NCBI RefSeq assembly: GCF_004025965.2
Contig: NZ_SAYU02000009.1
Location: 17,168-81,167, forward strand
Direction of reading: 5' to 3'
DNA: 64,000 nucleotides
Source: Phycicoccus flavus
GTDB lineage: Bacteria; Actinomycetota; Actinomycetes; Actinomycetales; Dermatophilaceae
Made by a program: the position numbers and the translations under genes. Positions 38,030-45,567 of this stretch are shown here, one piece after another (position 1 is the first letter of the stretch; every line of letters starts with the position of its first letter). The notes beneath the pieces were generated by a model. The model saw only the letters and a program-made list of their open reading frames with translations, ran no database searches and was not told the origin of the DNA.

Positions 38030-38517
38030 TGCCGGCCCTCGCGGCGCTGGGGCGCGGCCTGGCCCTCGTCGCGGCCGTCGTGCTGGCCGTCGCCCTCGGG
38101 GCCCGGCACGTGGCGCCCGTCCCGGACCTCGTCCTCGTCCTCGTCGTCGGGTGGGCCCTGTTCCGCGGCCCGTGGGCGGGGGCCGTGGCCGGGCTGGCCG
38201 GCGGCTGGGTGCTCGACCTCGTGCCGCCCGGCGCCGAGCCCCTCGGGGCCCACGCCCTGGCCTACGCCGCCGCGGGGCTGCTCGCCGGCCGGTTCCGGCA
38301 CGCGGGGCCGGTCGCCGCGCCCCGCGTCGCCCTCGTCACGCTCGCCGCGGCCTGCGTCGTCGCGGGGGTCGACGTCGTCCGGGCGCTTGCGGTGTCCGCG
38401 CCCGTGGACCTCACCGGCACGGCGCTGCGGGTCCTGCTCACCGCCACCGCGGGCGCGCTCGTCGTGCCCGTCGTCGTCGGCGCCGAGCGCGCCCTGCTGC
38501 GGCGGCGGTTCGGATGA
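38029..38517 (+). CDS. mreD: Rod shape-determining protein MreD
   Basis: 162-aa polytopic membrane protein with about five helices, Ala/Val/Leu-rich. The GGWVLDLVPPGAEPLGAHAL stretch near 60-80 resembles the conserved MreD motif around LLLDLLSGSPLG. Assigned also by position: start overlaps mreC stop by one base (TGATG) and its stop overlaps PBP2 by 4 nt. Confidence 0.9.
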   Translation: MPALAALGRGLALVAAVVLAVALGARHVAPVPDLVLVLVVGWALFRGPWAGAVAGLAGGWVLDLVPPGAEPLGAHALAYAAAGLLAGRFRHAGPVAAPRVALVTLAAACVVAGVDVVRALAVSAPVDLTGTALRVLLTATAGALVVPVVVGAERALLRRRFG

Positions 38518-40523
38518 GGCCCGGGCGCCGGGCGGTCTCGCACCACGGCCGGCTCGTCGCCGTGCTCGTCGCGGTCCTGCTCGCCTTCGGCGGTCTCGTC
38601 GGGCGGCTCGGCCAGGTGCAGCTCGCGGGCGCGGCCGGCTTCACCGACGTCGCCGGACGGGACACGGGCGCCCTCGACACCCGGACCGTCCTCGTCCCCG
38701 CCCTGCGCGGCCGCATCCTCGACCGGGCCGGCCGGCCGCTCGCCGACAACCGCATCCGCACCGTCGTCACTCTCGAGCGCCGGGTCATCGCCGACGACCG
38801 GGCCGCCGCCGAGGCCGAGGTGCGCGACGTCGCCCGCGTCCTCGGGCTGCGACCGGCCGCGCTGCTCGGCCGGACCTGGCTCTGCGGGGAGGAGGGCGCC
38901 CCGCCGGCCCCGGCCTGCTGGTCGGGCTCCCCGCAGGTGCCCGTGCCGCTGGCCGACGACGTCGACGCGCGCCGGGCGCTGAGCCTGGTCGAGCAGCCGG
39001 AGCGCTTCCCGGGTGTCGCCGTCGCCTCCCGCGCGGTCCGGGTCTACCCGCACCCGAAGGGCGCGAGCGCCGCCCAGGTCGTCGGCTACCTCGGCCCGGC
39101 GAGCGCCGAGGAGGTCGAGACGTCGCGCACGCTCGTCGCCGACGACCTCGTCGGGCGGGCCGGGCTGGAGGAGCAGTACGACGCGCAGCTGCGGGGCACG
39201 CCGGGACGCACCGTCGTCGCCGTCGACGCCCGGGGCCTGGTCACCGGGGTCGTGTCCCACACCGACCCCGTCCCCGGCCGGGACCTCGTCACCTCGCTCG
39301 ACGCGCGGGTGCAGGCCGTCGCCGAGAGGGCGCTGGACAGGCAGATGCGGGCCGCCCGGACGCGCGGCTGGGCGGCGGACTCGGGCGGCGTCGTCGTCCT
39401 CGACCCGCGCACGGGGCGCGTCGCCGCGCTGGCCAGCCTGCCGACCTACGACCTCGACGTGTGGTCCGGCGGGATCTCCGCGGACGACTACGCGGACCTC
39501 GTCGACGAGCGGGGCGGCCGGCCGCTGCTCTCGCGGGCGACGGACGTCGCGTACGCCCCCGCGAGCACGATCAAGCCGGCGTCGGTGGCGGCCGCCGTCC
39601 GCGGCGGCAGCGACCTGCACGGCACCTACGACTGCCCGGCCGTCTACCGGATCGGCAACCAGGACTTCAAGAACTACGAGAACTTCCCCCAGGGCCACAT
39701 CAGCCTGGCCAAGGCCGTCGAGATCTCGTGCGACACGGTGTTCTACGAGCTCGCCTTCCGGCAGTGGCAGCGCTCCGGCGGGCTCACCGCCCCGGTCGAC
39801 GCCGCCGACCCGTTCTCGGCCGTCGAGCGCGGGCTCGGCCTCGGGCGGGCGACCGGCATCGACCTGCCGCAGGAGTCGGCCGGTCGGGTCCCCGACCGCT
39901 CCTGGCGACGGCAGCACTGGCTGGACACCCGCGCCGACCTCTGCCGCCGCGCCCGCACCGGCTACCCCGAGGTCGTGGACCGGGAGCGGCGGGTCTTCCT
40001 CAAGGCGGTGGCGAAGGAGAACTGCGACGCCGGCTGGCAGCTGCGGGCCGGGGACGCGGCGAACCTCGCCATCGGGCAAGGCGACCTGCTCGCCACCCCG
40101 CTCCAGATGGCCGTGATGTACGGGGCGCTCGGCACGTCCGGGACCGTGCGCACCCCGCGCGTCGGGGCCGCCCTCGTCGACCCCGCGGACGGGCGACGCA
40201 GCCGGGTCGCCCCCGGGCCGACCCGCCGGGCGCCCGTGCCCCGCGCCACCCGCGAGTACCTCCAGGGCGCCCTGCGCGACGTCGTGACCCGCGGCACCGC
40301 GTCCGCGGCCTTCGCCTCGATGCCGCGGGACTGGCCGGTGGCCGGCAAGACCGGCACCGGGGAGGTCGTCGGCAGCCGGGACACCGCCTGGTTCGTCTCC
40401 TACGCCCCGGCGGACCGGCCGCGCTGGGTCGTGGCCGCCGTCGTGAGCCAGGGCGGACACGGCAGCGAGACCGCCGCGCCCGTCGCCGCGGCGGTCCACC
40501 GCACGCTGCGCTCGCTGCGCTGA
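38514..40523 (+). CDS. mrdA: Penicillin-binding protein 2-type peptidoglycan transpeptidase
   Basis: 669-aa class B PBP with an N-terminal membrane anchor (about 14-33), a dimerisation/pedestal domain (about 55-300) and a transpeptidase domain. Active-site motifs: STIK with Ser351, SCD at 405-407 (SxN box variant) and KTGTGE from Lys612. Its place after mreBCD indicates the elongation-specific enzyme cross-linking lateral wall. The usual SEDS partner rodA is not next to it; lpdA follows. The symbol follows the E. coli name for this operon position. Confidence 0.93.
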   Translation: MRPGRRAVSHHGRLVAVLVAVLLAFGGLVGRLGQVQLAGAAGFTDVAGRDTGALDTRTVLVPALRGRILDRAGRPLADNRIRTVVTLERRVIADDRAAAEAEVRDVARVLGLRPAALLGRTWLCGEEGAPPAPACWSGSPQVPVPLADDVDARRALSLVEQPERFPGVAVASRAVRVYPHPKGASAAQVVGYLGPASAEEVETSRTLVADDLVGRAGLEEQYDAQLRGTPGRTVVAVDARGLVTGVVSHTDPVPGRDLVTSLDARVQAVAERALDRQMRAARTRGWAADSGGVVVLDPRTGRVAALASLPTYDLDVWSGGISADDYADLVDERGGRPLLSRATDVAYAPASTIKPASVAAAVRGGSDLHGTYDCPAVYRIGNQDFKNYENFPQGHISLAKAVEISCDTVFYELAFRQWQRSGGLTAPVDAADPFSAVERGLGLGRATGIDLPQESAGRVPDRSWRRQHWLDTRADLCRRARTGYPEVVDRERRVFLKAVAKENCDAGWQLRAGDAANLAIGQGDLLATPLQMAVMYGALGTSGTVRTPRVGAALVDPADGRRSRVAPGPTRRAPVPRATREYLQGALRDVVTRGTASAAFASMPRDWPVAGKTGTGEVVGSRDTAWFVSYAPADRPRWVVAAVVSQGGHGSETAAPVAAAVHRTLRSLR

Positions 40524-40567
40524 GGCCGGCGGGGGAGGACGGTCGAGATCCGCCACCGGCGCCCCGA

Positions 40568-40573
40568 TAGGCT
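40568..40573 (+). promoter_or_regulatory. -10 box of lpdA
   Basis: TAGGCT, 7 nt before the ATG; leaderless. Confidence 0.55.
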
Positions 40574-40580
40574 GACGCGC

Positions 40581-41972
40581 ATGGCTGACTTCGACGTCGT
40601 GGTGCTTGGTGCTGGTCCTGGTGGGTACGTCGCGGCGATCCGCGCGGCGCAGCTGGGGAAGAAGGTCGCGGTCGTCGAGAAGAAGTACTGGGGCGGGGTC
40701 TGCCTCAACGTCGGCTGCATCCCCTCCAAGGCGCTCATCAAGAACGCCGAGCTCGCCCACACCCTGCAGCACGACAAGGAGCTGTACGGCATCGAGGGCG
40801 AGGCGACCATGAAGTACGGCGTCACGCACGCCCGCTCGCGCAAGGTGTCGGCCGGCATCGTCAAGGGCGTCCACTTCCTCATGAAGAAGAACAAGATCGA
40901 GGAGATCGACGGCTGGGGCACGCTGACCTCCGCCACGTCGATGGACGTCGAGCTCAACGATGGCGGGTCCCGGTCGCTGACCTTCGACCACCTGATCCTC
41001 GCCACCGGCGCCGTGACCCGGATGCTGCCCGGCGTCGAGGTCTCGCAGAACGTCGTCACCTACGAGGAGCAGATCCTCGACGAGAACCTCCCGGGTTCGC
41101 TCGTCATCGCCGGCTCGGGCGCCATCGGCGTCGAGTTCGCGTACATCATGAGCAACTTCGGGGTCGACGTGACGATCGTCGAGTTCCTCGACCGGATGGT
41201 GCCCACCGAGGACGAGGAGATCTCCAAGGAGCTCCTCAAGCACTACAAGAAGCTCGGCGTCAAGGTCATGCTCGGCACGAAGGTCGAGTCCGTCGAGGAC
41301 ACCGGCTCCGGGGTCAAGGTCACCGTCTCCAAGGACGGCGACGAGCAGGTGCTCGAGGCCGACAAGCTGCTCTCGGCCATCGGGTTCGCGCCGCGGGTCG
41401 AGGGCTTCGGGCTCGAGGCCGCCGGCGTGCAGCTGACCGAGCGCGGCGCCGTCGCCGCCGACGAGTACGGCCGCACGAACGTCGAGAACGTCTACGCCAT
41501 CGGCGACTGCACGGCCAAGCTCATGCTCGCCCACGTCGCCGAGGCGCAGGGCGTCGTCGCCGCCGAGCACCTCGCCGGCGCCGACACGATGCCGGTCGAG
41601 ATCGACTTCATCCCGCGTGCCACGTACTGCCACCCGCAGATCGGCTCCTTCGGGTACTCCGAGGCGCAGGCCAAGGAGCGCGGCTACGACGTCAAGACGG
41701 CGAAGTTCCCGTTCAGCGCCAACGGCAAGGCGATGGGCCTCGGCGACGGGGTCGGGTTCGTCAAGATCGTCGCCGACGCCGAGCACAACGAGATCATCGG
41801 CGCCCACATGATCGGCCCCGACGTCACCGAGCTGCTGCCGGTGCTCACCCTGGCCCAGAAGTGGGACCTCACCGCCGACGAGGTCTCGCGCAACGTCTTC
41901 GCCCACCCGACGCTGTCCGAGGCGGTCAAGGAGGCCGTCGAGGGCATCGCCGGCCACATGATCAACCTCTGA
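40581..41972 (+). CDS. lpdA: Dihydrolipoyl dehydrogenase
   Basis: 463-aa FAD/NAD flavoprotein (E3) of the pyruvate and 2-oxoglutarate dehydrogenase complexes. FAD-binding [13 protein letters not shown] is at about 6-18; the redox disulfide is in [13 protein letters not shown] (Cys41/Cys46 region); NAD-binding [10 protein letters not shown] near 175; [14 protein letters not shown] near 308; the active-site His-Glu pair is in AHPTLSE near 443. Codon use is somewhat less GC-extreme at the start than neighbouring genes, as expected for a highly expressed gene. Monocistronic, with its own leaderless promoter. Confidence 0.97.
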   Translation: MADFDVVVLGAGPGGYVAAIRAAQLGKKVAVVEKKYWGGVCLNVGCIPSKALIKNAELAHTLQHDKELYGIEGEATMKYGVTHARSRKVSAGIVKGVHFLMKKNKIEEIDGWGTLTSATSMDVELNDGGSRSLTFDHLILATGAVTRMLPGVEVSQNVVTYEEQILDENLPGSLVIAGSGAIGVEFAYIMSNFGVDVTIVEFLDRMVPTEDEEISKELLKHYKKLGVKVMLGTKVESVEDTGSGVKVTVSKDGDEQVLEADKLLSAIGFAPRVEGFGLEAAGVQLTERGAVAADEYGRTNVENVYAIGDCTAKLMLAHVAEAQGVVAAEHLAGADTMPVEIDFIPRATYCHPQIGSFGYSEAQAKERGYDVKTAKFPFSANGKAMGLGDGVGFVKIVADAEHNEIIGAHMIGPDVTELLPVLTLAQKWDLTADEVSRNVFAHPTLSEAVKEAVEGIAGHMINL

Positions 41973-41975
41973 CCA

Positions 41976-42030
41976 CCCCCACCCCCCACCCGACCCCCCA
42001 CCCCCCACCCCCACCCCCGGCCCCCGCGTC
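41976..42030. repeat. C-rich tract downstream of lpdA
   Basis: About 55 bp of runs such as CCACCCCC, so the minus strand carries many successive runs of three or more G and could form a G-quadruplex. It begins three bases after the lpdA stop and precedes the hairpin at 42057-42097. Confidence 0.5.
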
Positions 42031-42056
42031 CCGACTTTCCCGCCCCATCCGGGAAC

Positions 42057-42097
42057 CCCGGGGTTCGCAAGGGTCGACCGGCCACGCGAACCCCGGG
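42057..42097. terminator. Long hairpin downstream of lpdA
   Basis: Perfect 12-bp arms CCCGGGGTTCGC (42057-42068) and GCGAACCCCGGG (42086-42097) with a 17-nt loop. The arm ends (TTCGC...GCGAA) and loop length match the hairpin at 20031-20081. Probable bidirectional terminator between lpdA and the sigma-factor remnant. Confidence 0.5.
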
Positions 42098-42118
42098 TTT
42101 GCCTTGTGGATTCCGGCG

Positions 42119-42555
42119 TCAGGCCCGCGACAGCGACACGGCCACGTACCGCGCCCCGTCGCAGCGGACGACGACCCGCACCGGGTCCGCGTCCACGAGC
42201 GCCGTTCACGCTCGCCGAGCCCGCGCAGGGCCTCGAGCACCACGACACGGTCGGCGACGTCGGGGTCGGGGACCGCCTCGGGCCGCCAGACCCGGTGCAG
42301 GACCCGCCGGCCGACGGACTCGTGACGCCCGCGGCTGTGCTGCTCGTTGACCAGCGCCCGCCGGGCGTACGACGCCAGCGACTCGATCCCGCCGAGGTCG
42401 CGCTCGAGCATCCGGAGCAGGACGGTCTGGACGAGGTCCTCGGCCTCCGCCGTCCGGCCGCCGGTGAGTAGGTAGGCGAAGCGGAGCAGCCCGTCCCCGT
42501 GCTCGGCGGCGAACGCCGAGACCCGGTCCCGTGACAGCACCCCGGTTCCCGCCAT
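42119..42555 (-). pseudogene. Truncated SigE-family ECF sigma factor
   Basis: The 5' part encodes a normal SigE-type ECF sigma factor: sigma region 2 with GLLRFAYLLTGG, AEDLVQTVLLRML and ASYARRALVNEQ. It runs to the beginning of region 4 (VLEALRGLGERER) and then the similarity stops. In another frame the next bases read ALVDADPVRVVVRCDGARYV...SRA and a stop, like the end of a different protein. A deletion seems to have fused the sigma gene to the tail of its former neighbour, removing the -35-recognition helix-turn-helix. The original frame has no stop until 41962. Start ATG 42555 is by homology of the N-terminus. Confidence 0.7.
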
Positions 42556-42603
42556 GTCCTCCAGACGCGCGAGGCGCCGCCGCTGTTGCGCGAGCGCCCC
42601 GAC

Positions 42604-42609
42604 GACAAT
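42604..42609 (+). promoter_or_regulatory. Possible -10 box of PLP decarboxylase gene
   Basis: GACAAT, 7 nt before the chosen ATG (42617). A weaker match to TAnnnT than the other boxes. Confidence 0.35.
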
Positions 42610-42616
42610 GGCAGGC

Positions 42617-44080
42617 ATGACCCCCGAGGAGTTCCGCCGCGCCGGACACGAGCTGATCGACTGGATCGCCGACCACCGCACCCGGGTGCCGGACCTGCCC
42701 GTCGCCGCGCAGGTGCGCCCGGGGGAGGTCAGCGCCGCCCTGCCCCGCACCGCGCCGGAGCACCCGGAGCCGTTCGCCGACGTCCTCGCCGACCTCGACC
42801 GCGTCGTCGTCCCCGGCGTCACCCAGACCCAGAGCCCGGGGTTCTACGGCTGGTTCCCGAGCAACGCCAGCCTGGCGTCGGTGCTCGGCGACATCGCCTC
42901 CGGCGGCGTCGGCGCGCTCGGCATCACGTGGCAGTCGGCGCCGGCGCTCACCGAGGTCGAGCAGGTGGTCACCGACTGGCTGCGCGACCTGTGCGGGCTG
43001 TCGACGCAGTGGCGGGGTGCCATCCAGGACACCGCGTCGACGGGGTGCCTCGTCGCGATGCTGGCCGCCCGGGAGCGCGCGAGCGGCGGCTCCGAGCACG
43101 GCGGCGGGCTGCAGGCGCTGGAGGCCCCGCTTGTCGTCTACACCTCGCCCGAGGCCCACAGCTCGGTGGCCAAGGCCGCGCTGCTGGCCGGGTTCGGTGC
43201 CGACAACCTCCGGTACGTCGAGGTCGACCCGGTGACCCGGGCGATGGACCCCGGTGCGCTGCGGCAGGCCATGGCCGACGACGTGGCCGTCGGGCGGGTG
43301 CCGGCGATGGTCGTCGCCGCCGTGGGCACGACGGGCACGACGGCCATGGACCCGGTCCCCGAGATCGTCGCCGTCGCCCGTGAGCACGGTGCCTGGGTGC
43401 ACGTCGACGCCGCGATGGCCGGCTCGGCCATGCTGCTGCCGGAGATGCGTCACCTGTTCGCCGGGGTCGACGACGCCGACAGCCTGGCCTGGAACCCGCA
43501 CAAGTGGATGGGCACGATCCTCGACACCTCGCTGCTCTACGTGCGCGACGTCGACCACCTCGTGTCGGTGATGTCGACGACGCCGAGCTACCTGTGCGCG
43601 AGCACCGACGCCGAGGTCGTCCAGTACAAGGACTGGGGCATCCCGCTGGGGCGTCGCTTCCGTGCGCTCAAGCTGTGGTTCCACCTGCGGCTGGACGGGG
43701 TCGAGGCGATCCGCGAGCGGCTGCGCCGCGACCTGGACAACGCGCGCTGGCTCGCCGCGCAGGTCGAGGCCGAGCCGGGGTGGCGGGTCCTCGCGCCCGT
43801 ACCCCTGCAGACCGTGTGCGTCGTCCACGAGCCGCCGGGCCTCACGGGGGACGCGCTGGACGCCCACACCCTGGCCTGGGTGGACGCCGTCAACGCCGGC
43901 GGGCGGGCGTACCTCGGGGCGAGCCGCCTCGACGGGCGGTGGATGGTCCGGGTGTCGGTCGGCGCCGAGGCCACCGAGCGGCCCGACGTCGCCGCCCTCT
44001 GGGACCTGCTGCGAACGACGACCGCGCGGCTCGCCGCCGACGGGGGCGCAACCGGCCGGCCCGGTACCGTCATGTCATGA
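42617..44080 (+). CDS. Aromatic L-amino acid decarboxylase family PLP enzyme
   Basis: 487-aa group II PLP decarboxylase. The PLP lysine is Lys296 in WNPHKWMG; the substrate/PLP segments GVTQTQSPGFYGWFPSNAS, DTASTGCLVAMLAAR and VHVDAAMAG (Asp binding the pyridine N) are present. This group includes tryptophan, tyrosine, phenylalanine and DOPA decarboxylases; which amine it makes cannot be told. The ATG at 42617 is preferred over 42608 because the N-terminus then starts MTPEEFRR, as in relatives, and because of the box 7 nt upstream. It overlaps the cupin gene by 4 nt. Confidence 0.9.
   Translation: MTPEEFRRAGHELIDWIADHRTRVPDLPVAAQVRPGEVSAALPRTAPEHPEPFADVLADLDRVVVPGVTQTQSPGFYGWFPSNASLASVLGDIASGGVGALGITWQSAPALTEVEQVVTDWLRDLCGLSTQWRGAIQDTASTGCLVAMLAARERASGGSEHGGGLQALEAPLVVYTSPEAHSSVAKAALLAGFGADNLRYVEVDPVTRAMDPGALRQAMADDVAVGRVPAMVVAAVGTTGTTAMDPVPEIVAVAREHGAWVHVDAAMAGSAMLLPEMRHLFAGVDDADSLAWNPHKWMGTILDTSLLYVRDVDHLVSVMSTTPSYLCASTDAEVVQYKDWGIPLGRRFRALKLWFHLRLDGVEAIRERLRRDLDNARWLAAQVEAEPGWRVLAPVPLQTVCVVHEPPGLTGDALDAHTLAWVDAVNAGGRAYLGASRLDGRWMVRVSVGAEATERPDVAALWDLLRTTTARLAADGGATGRPGTVMS
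44065..44070 (+). promoter_or_regulatory. Possible internal -10 box before the cupin gene
   Basis: TACCGT inside the decarboxylase 3' end, 6 nt before the cupin ATG. It may give the cupin its own leaderless transcript in addition to read-through. Confidence 0.35.
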
Positions 44081-44436
44081 GCGACGCCGTCGACCTCACC
44101 GAGAAGCTGTCCCTGGTCCGCGAGCACTGGTCGCCGAAGACCGTGGCGATGCTCAACGACTACGAGGTCAAGGTCGTCAAGGTGCGGGGCGACTTCGTCT
44201 GGCACACCCACGACGACACCGACGAGCTCTTCCTCGTCCTGGCAGGCGAGCTGACCATCCGGCTGCGCGACCGCGACGTCGTGCTGGGCCCCGGCCAGCT
44301 GTTCGTCGTCCCGCGCGGCGTCGAGCACTGCCCGCACGCCGACGAGGAGGTCCACGCGGTCCTGCTCGAGCCCGCCGGTGTCGTCAACACCGGAGACGCC
44401 GGCGGCCCCCTGACGGCGGAGGCGGAACGGATCTGA
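44077..44436 (+). CDS. Single-domain cupin protein
   Basis: 119-aa beta-barrel cupin. Motif 1 WHTHDDTDELFLVLAGEL holds two His and a Glu for a metal; motif 2 PRGVEHCPHAD holds the last His. Such proteins are often metal-dependent dioxygenases, isomerases or binding proteins; the substrate is unknown. Its ATG overlaps the decarboxylase stop (ATGA), so the two are probably functionally linked, for example by handling the amine product. Confidence 0.85.
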   Translation: MSDAVDLTEKLSLVREHWSPKTVAMLNDYEVKVVKVRGDFVWHTHDDTDELFLVLAGELTIRLRDRDVVLGPGQLFVVPRGVEHCPHADEEVHAVLLEPAGVVNTGDAGGPLTAEAERI

Positions 44437-44441
44437 GGGCG

Positions 44442-45553
44442 GTGACGGCGCGGACGGGGGGTGCGGCGGCGGTGCTGCTGGCGGCCCTCGTCGTGCTCGC
44501 CGAGACCGCGCTGGTCGCCGCCTGGCTCGTCTTCCTGCTCCGCGACGAGGGGTGGTCACGCCTCCTCTGGCTCGTCGTCGGTGGCCTCGTCGCCTGGCGG
44601 CTCGTGCCCCGTCCGGGGCGGCCCGATGACCGCGCCGTCCCGGTGACGGCCGAGGAGGCGCCGGCCCTGCACCGCCTCGTCGCCCGGGCCGCCGAGCAGG
44701 CCGGGACCCGGCCGCCGTCGCGGGTGCTCCTCGACACCACCTACCCGGTGGCCGCCCACGCCACCGGGTACCTGGGCAAGACCTCGCTCGTCGTCGGGCT
44801 GCCGCAGTGGTCGGCGCTGTCCCCGTCGGAACGCGTCGCCGCGCTGGTCCACGTGCTCGGCTGCGCCCGACCGCAGGTCGGTCCGGCGGGCGTCCTCGTC
44901 CGGCTGGCCGACGACCTGCTCACCGCCGCCCGCACGATCCTCGTCCCGACGTCGGTGGTGCGCGCGCACGAGGCGGCCATCGGCCAGACCACCGCCGGCT
45001 ACGGCGAGGTCGGTCCGGGCGGGATGCTCGTCGCGAACCGGCTCGCGCGGGAGACCTCCGCGGCCGTCGGCGCCGCCGGGATGGCGGTCGTGGCCGCCCC
45101 GGTGCGGCTCCTCCAGCAGCTCCTGGGTCGGCTGTGGCGGCCGGCCGCGCTCGCCGCGGCCCGGGACGCCGACGCCCGCGCGGCCACCGTCGCCGGACCG
45201 CAGGCGACCCTCTCGATGCTCGCGTCCACCGCCGGCGTGCCCCGCGGGCTGTCCGCCGCGCAGAACGCGGCCCGCACCCGGGGGACGTCTTCGCCGCCTT
45301 CGACGACGCCGCGCGCCGTGACCCCGTCGGCACCGAGCAGCGGGTCCGCGCGGCCGCGGAGCGCCAGGTCGACGACCAGCACCCGAGCAGCGCCGATCGG
45401 GTACGTGCGATCCGTGCCGTCCCCGGGTCGGCCTCGCCGCAGGTCGCTCCGCTCGACCCCACGCTGCTCCGGGCCGCGCACGAGGAGGTGCGGGCCCTGC
45501 GCGCCGGCCTGGCCCGCCGCCTCGCCGAGGAGCTCGTCCACGGTCGCCCCTGA
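44442..45553 (+). pseudogene. Frameshifted M48-like peptidase relic
   Basis: The first frame (44442 to about 45280) starts with a membrane helix and resembles M48/Ste24-type proteases (TAEEAPALHRLV, SLVVGLPQWSALSPSERVAALVHVLG). The zinc motif expected as HExxH is degraded to HVLGC. Near 45275-45285 the reading switches by -1: from there the good coding sequence is GDVFAAFDDAARRDPVGTEQR and on to HGRP and the stop at 45553. One base is therefore missing unless it is a sequencing error. Loss of both frame and active site indicates an inactive or already non-catalytic gene. It lies 5 bp after the cupin gene. Confidence 0.7.
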
Positions 45554-45567
45554 CCTGGGCCGCCCGG

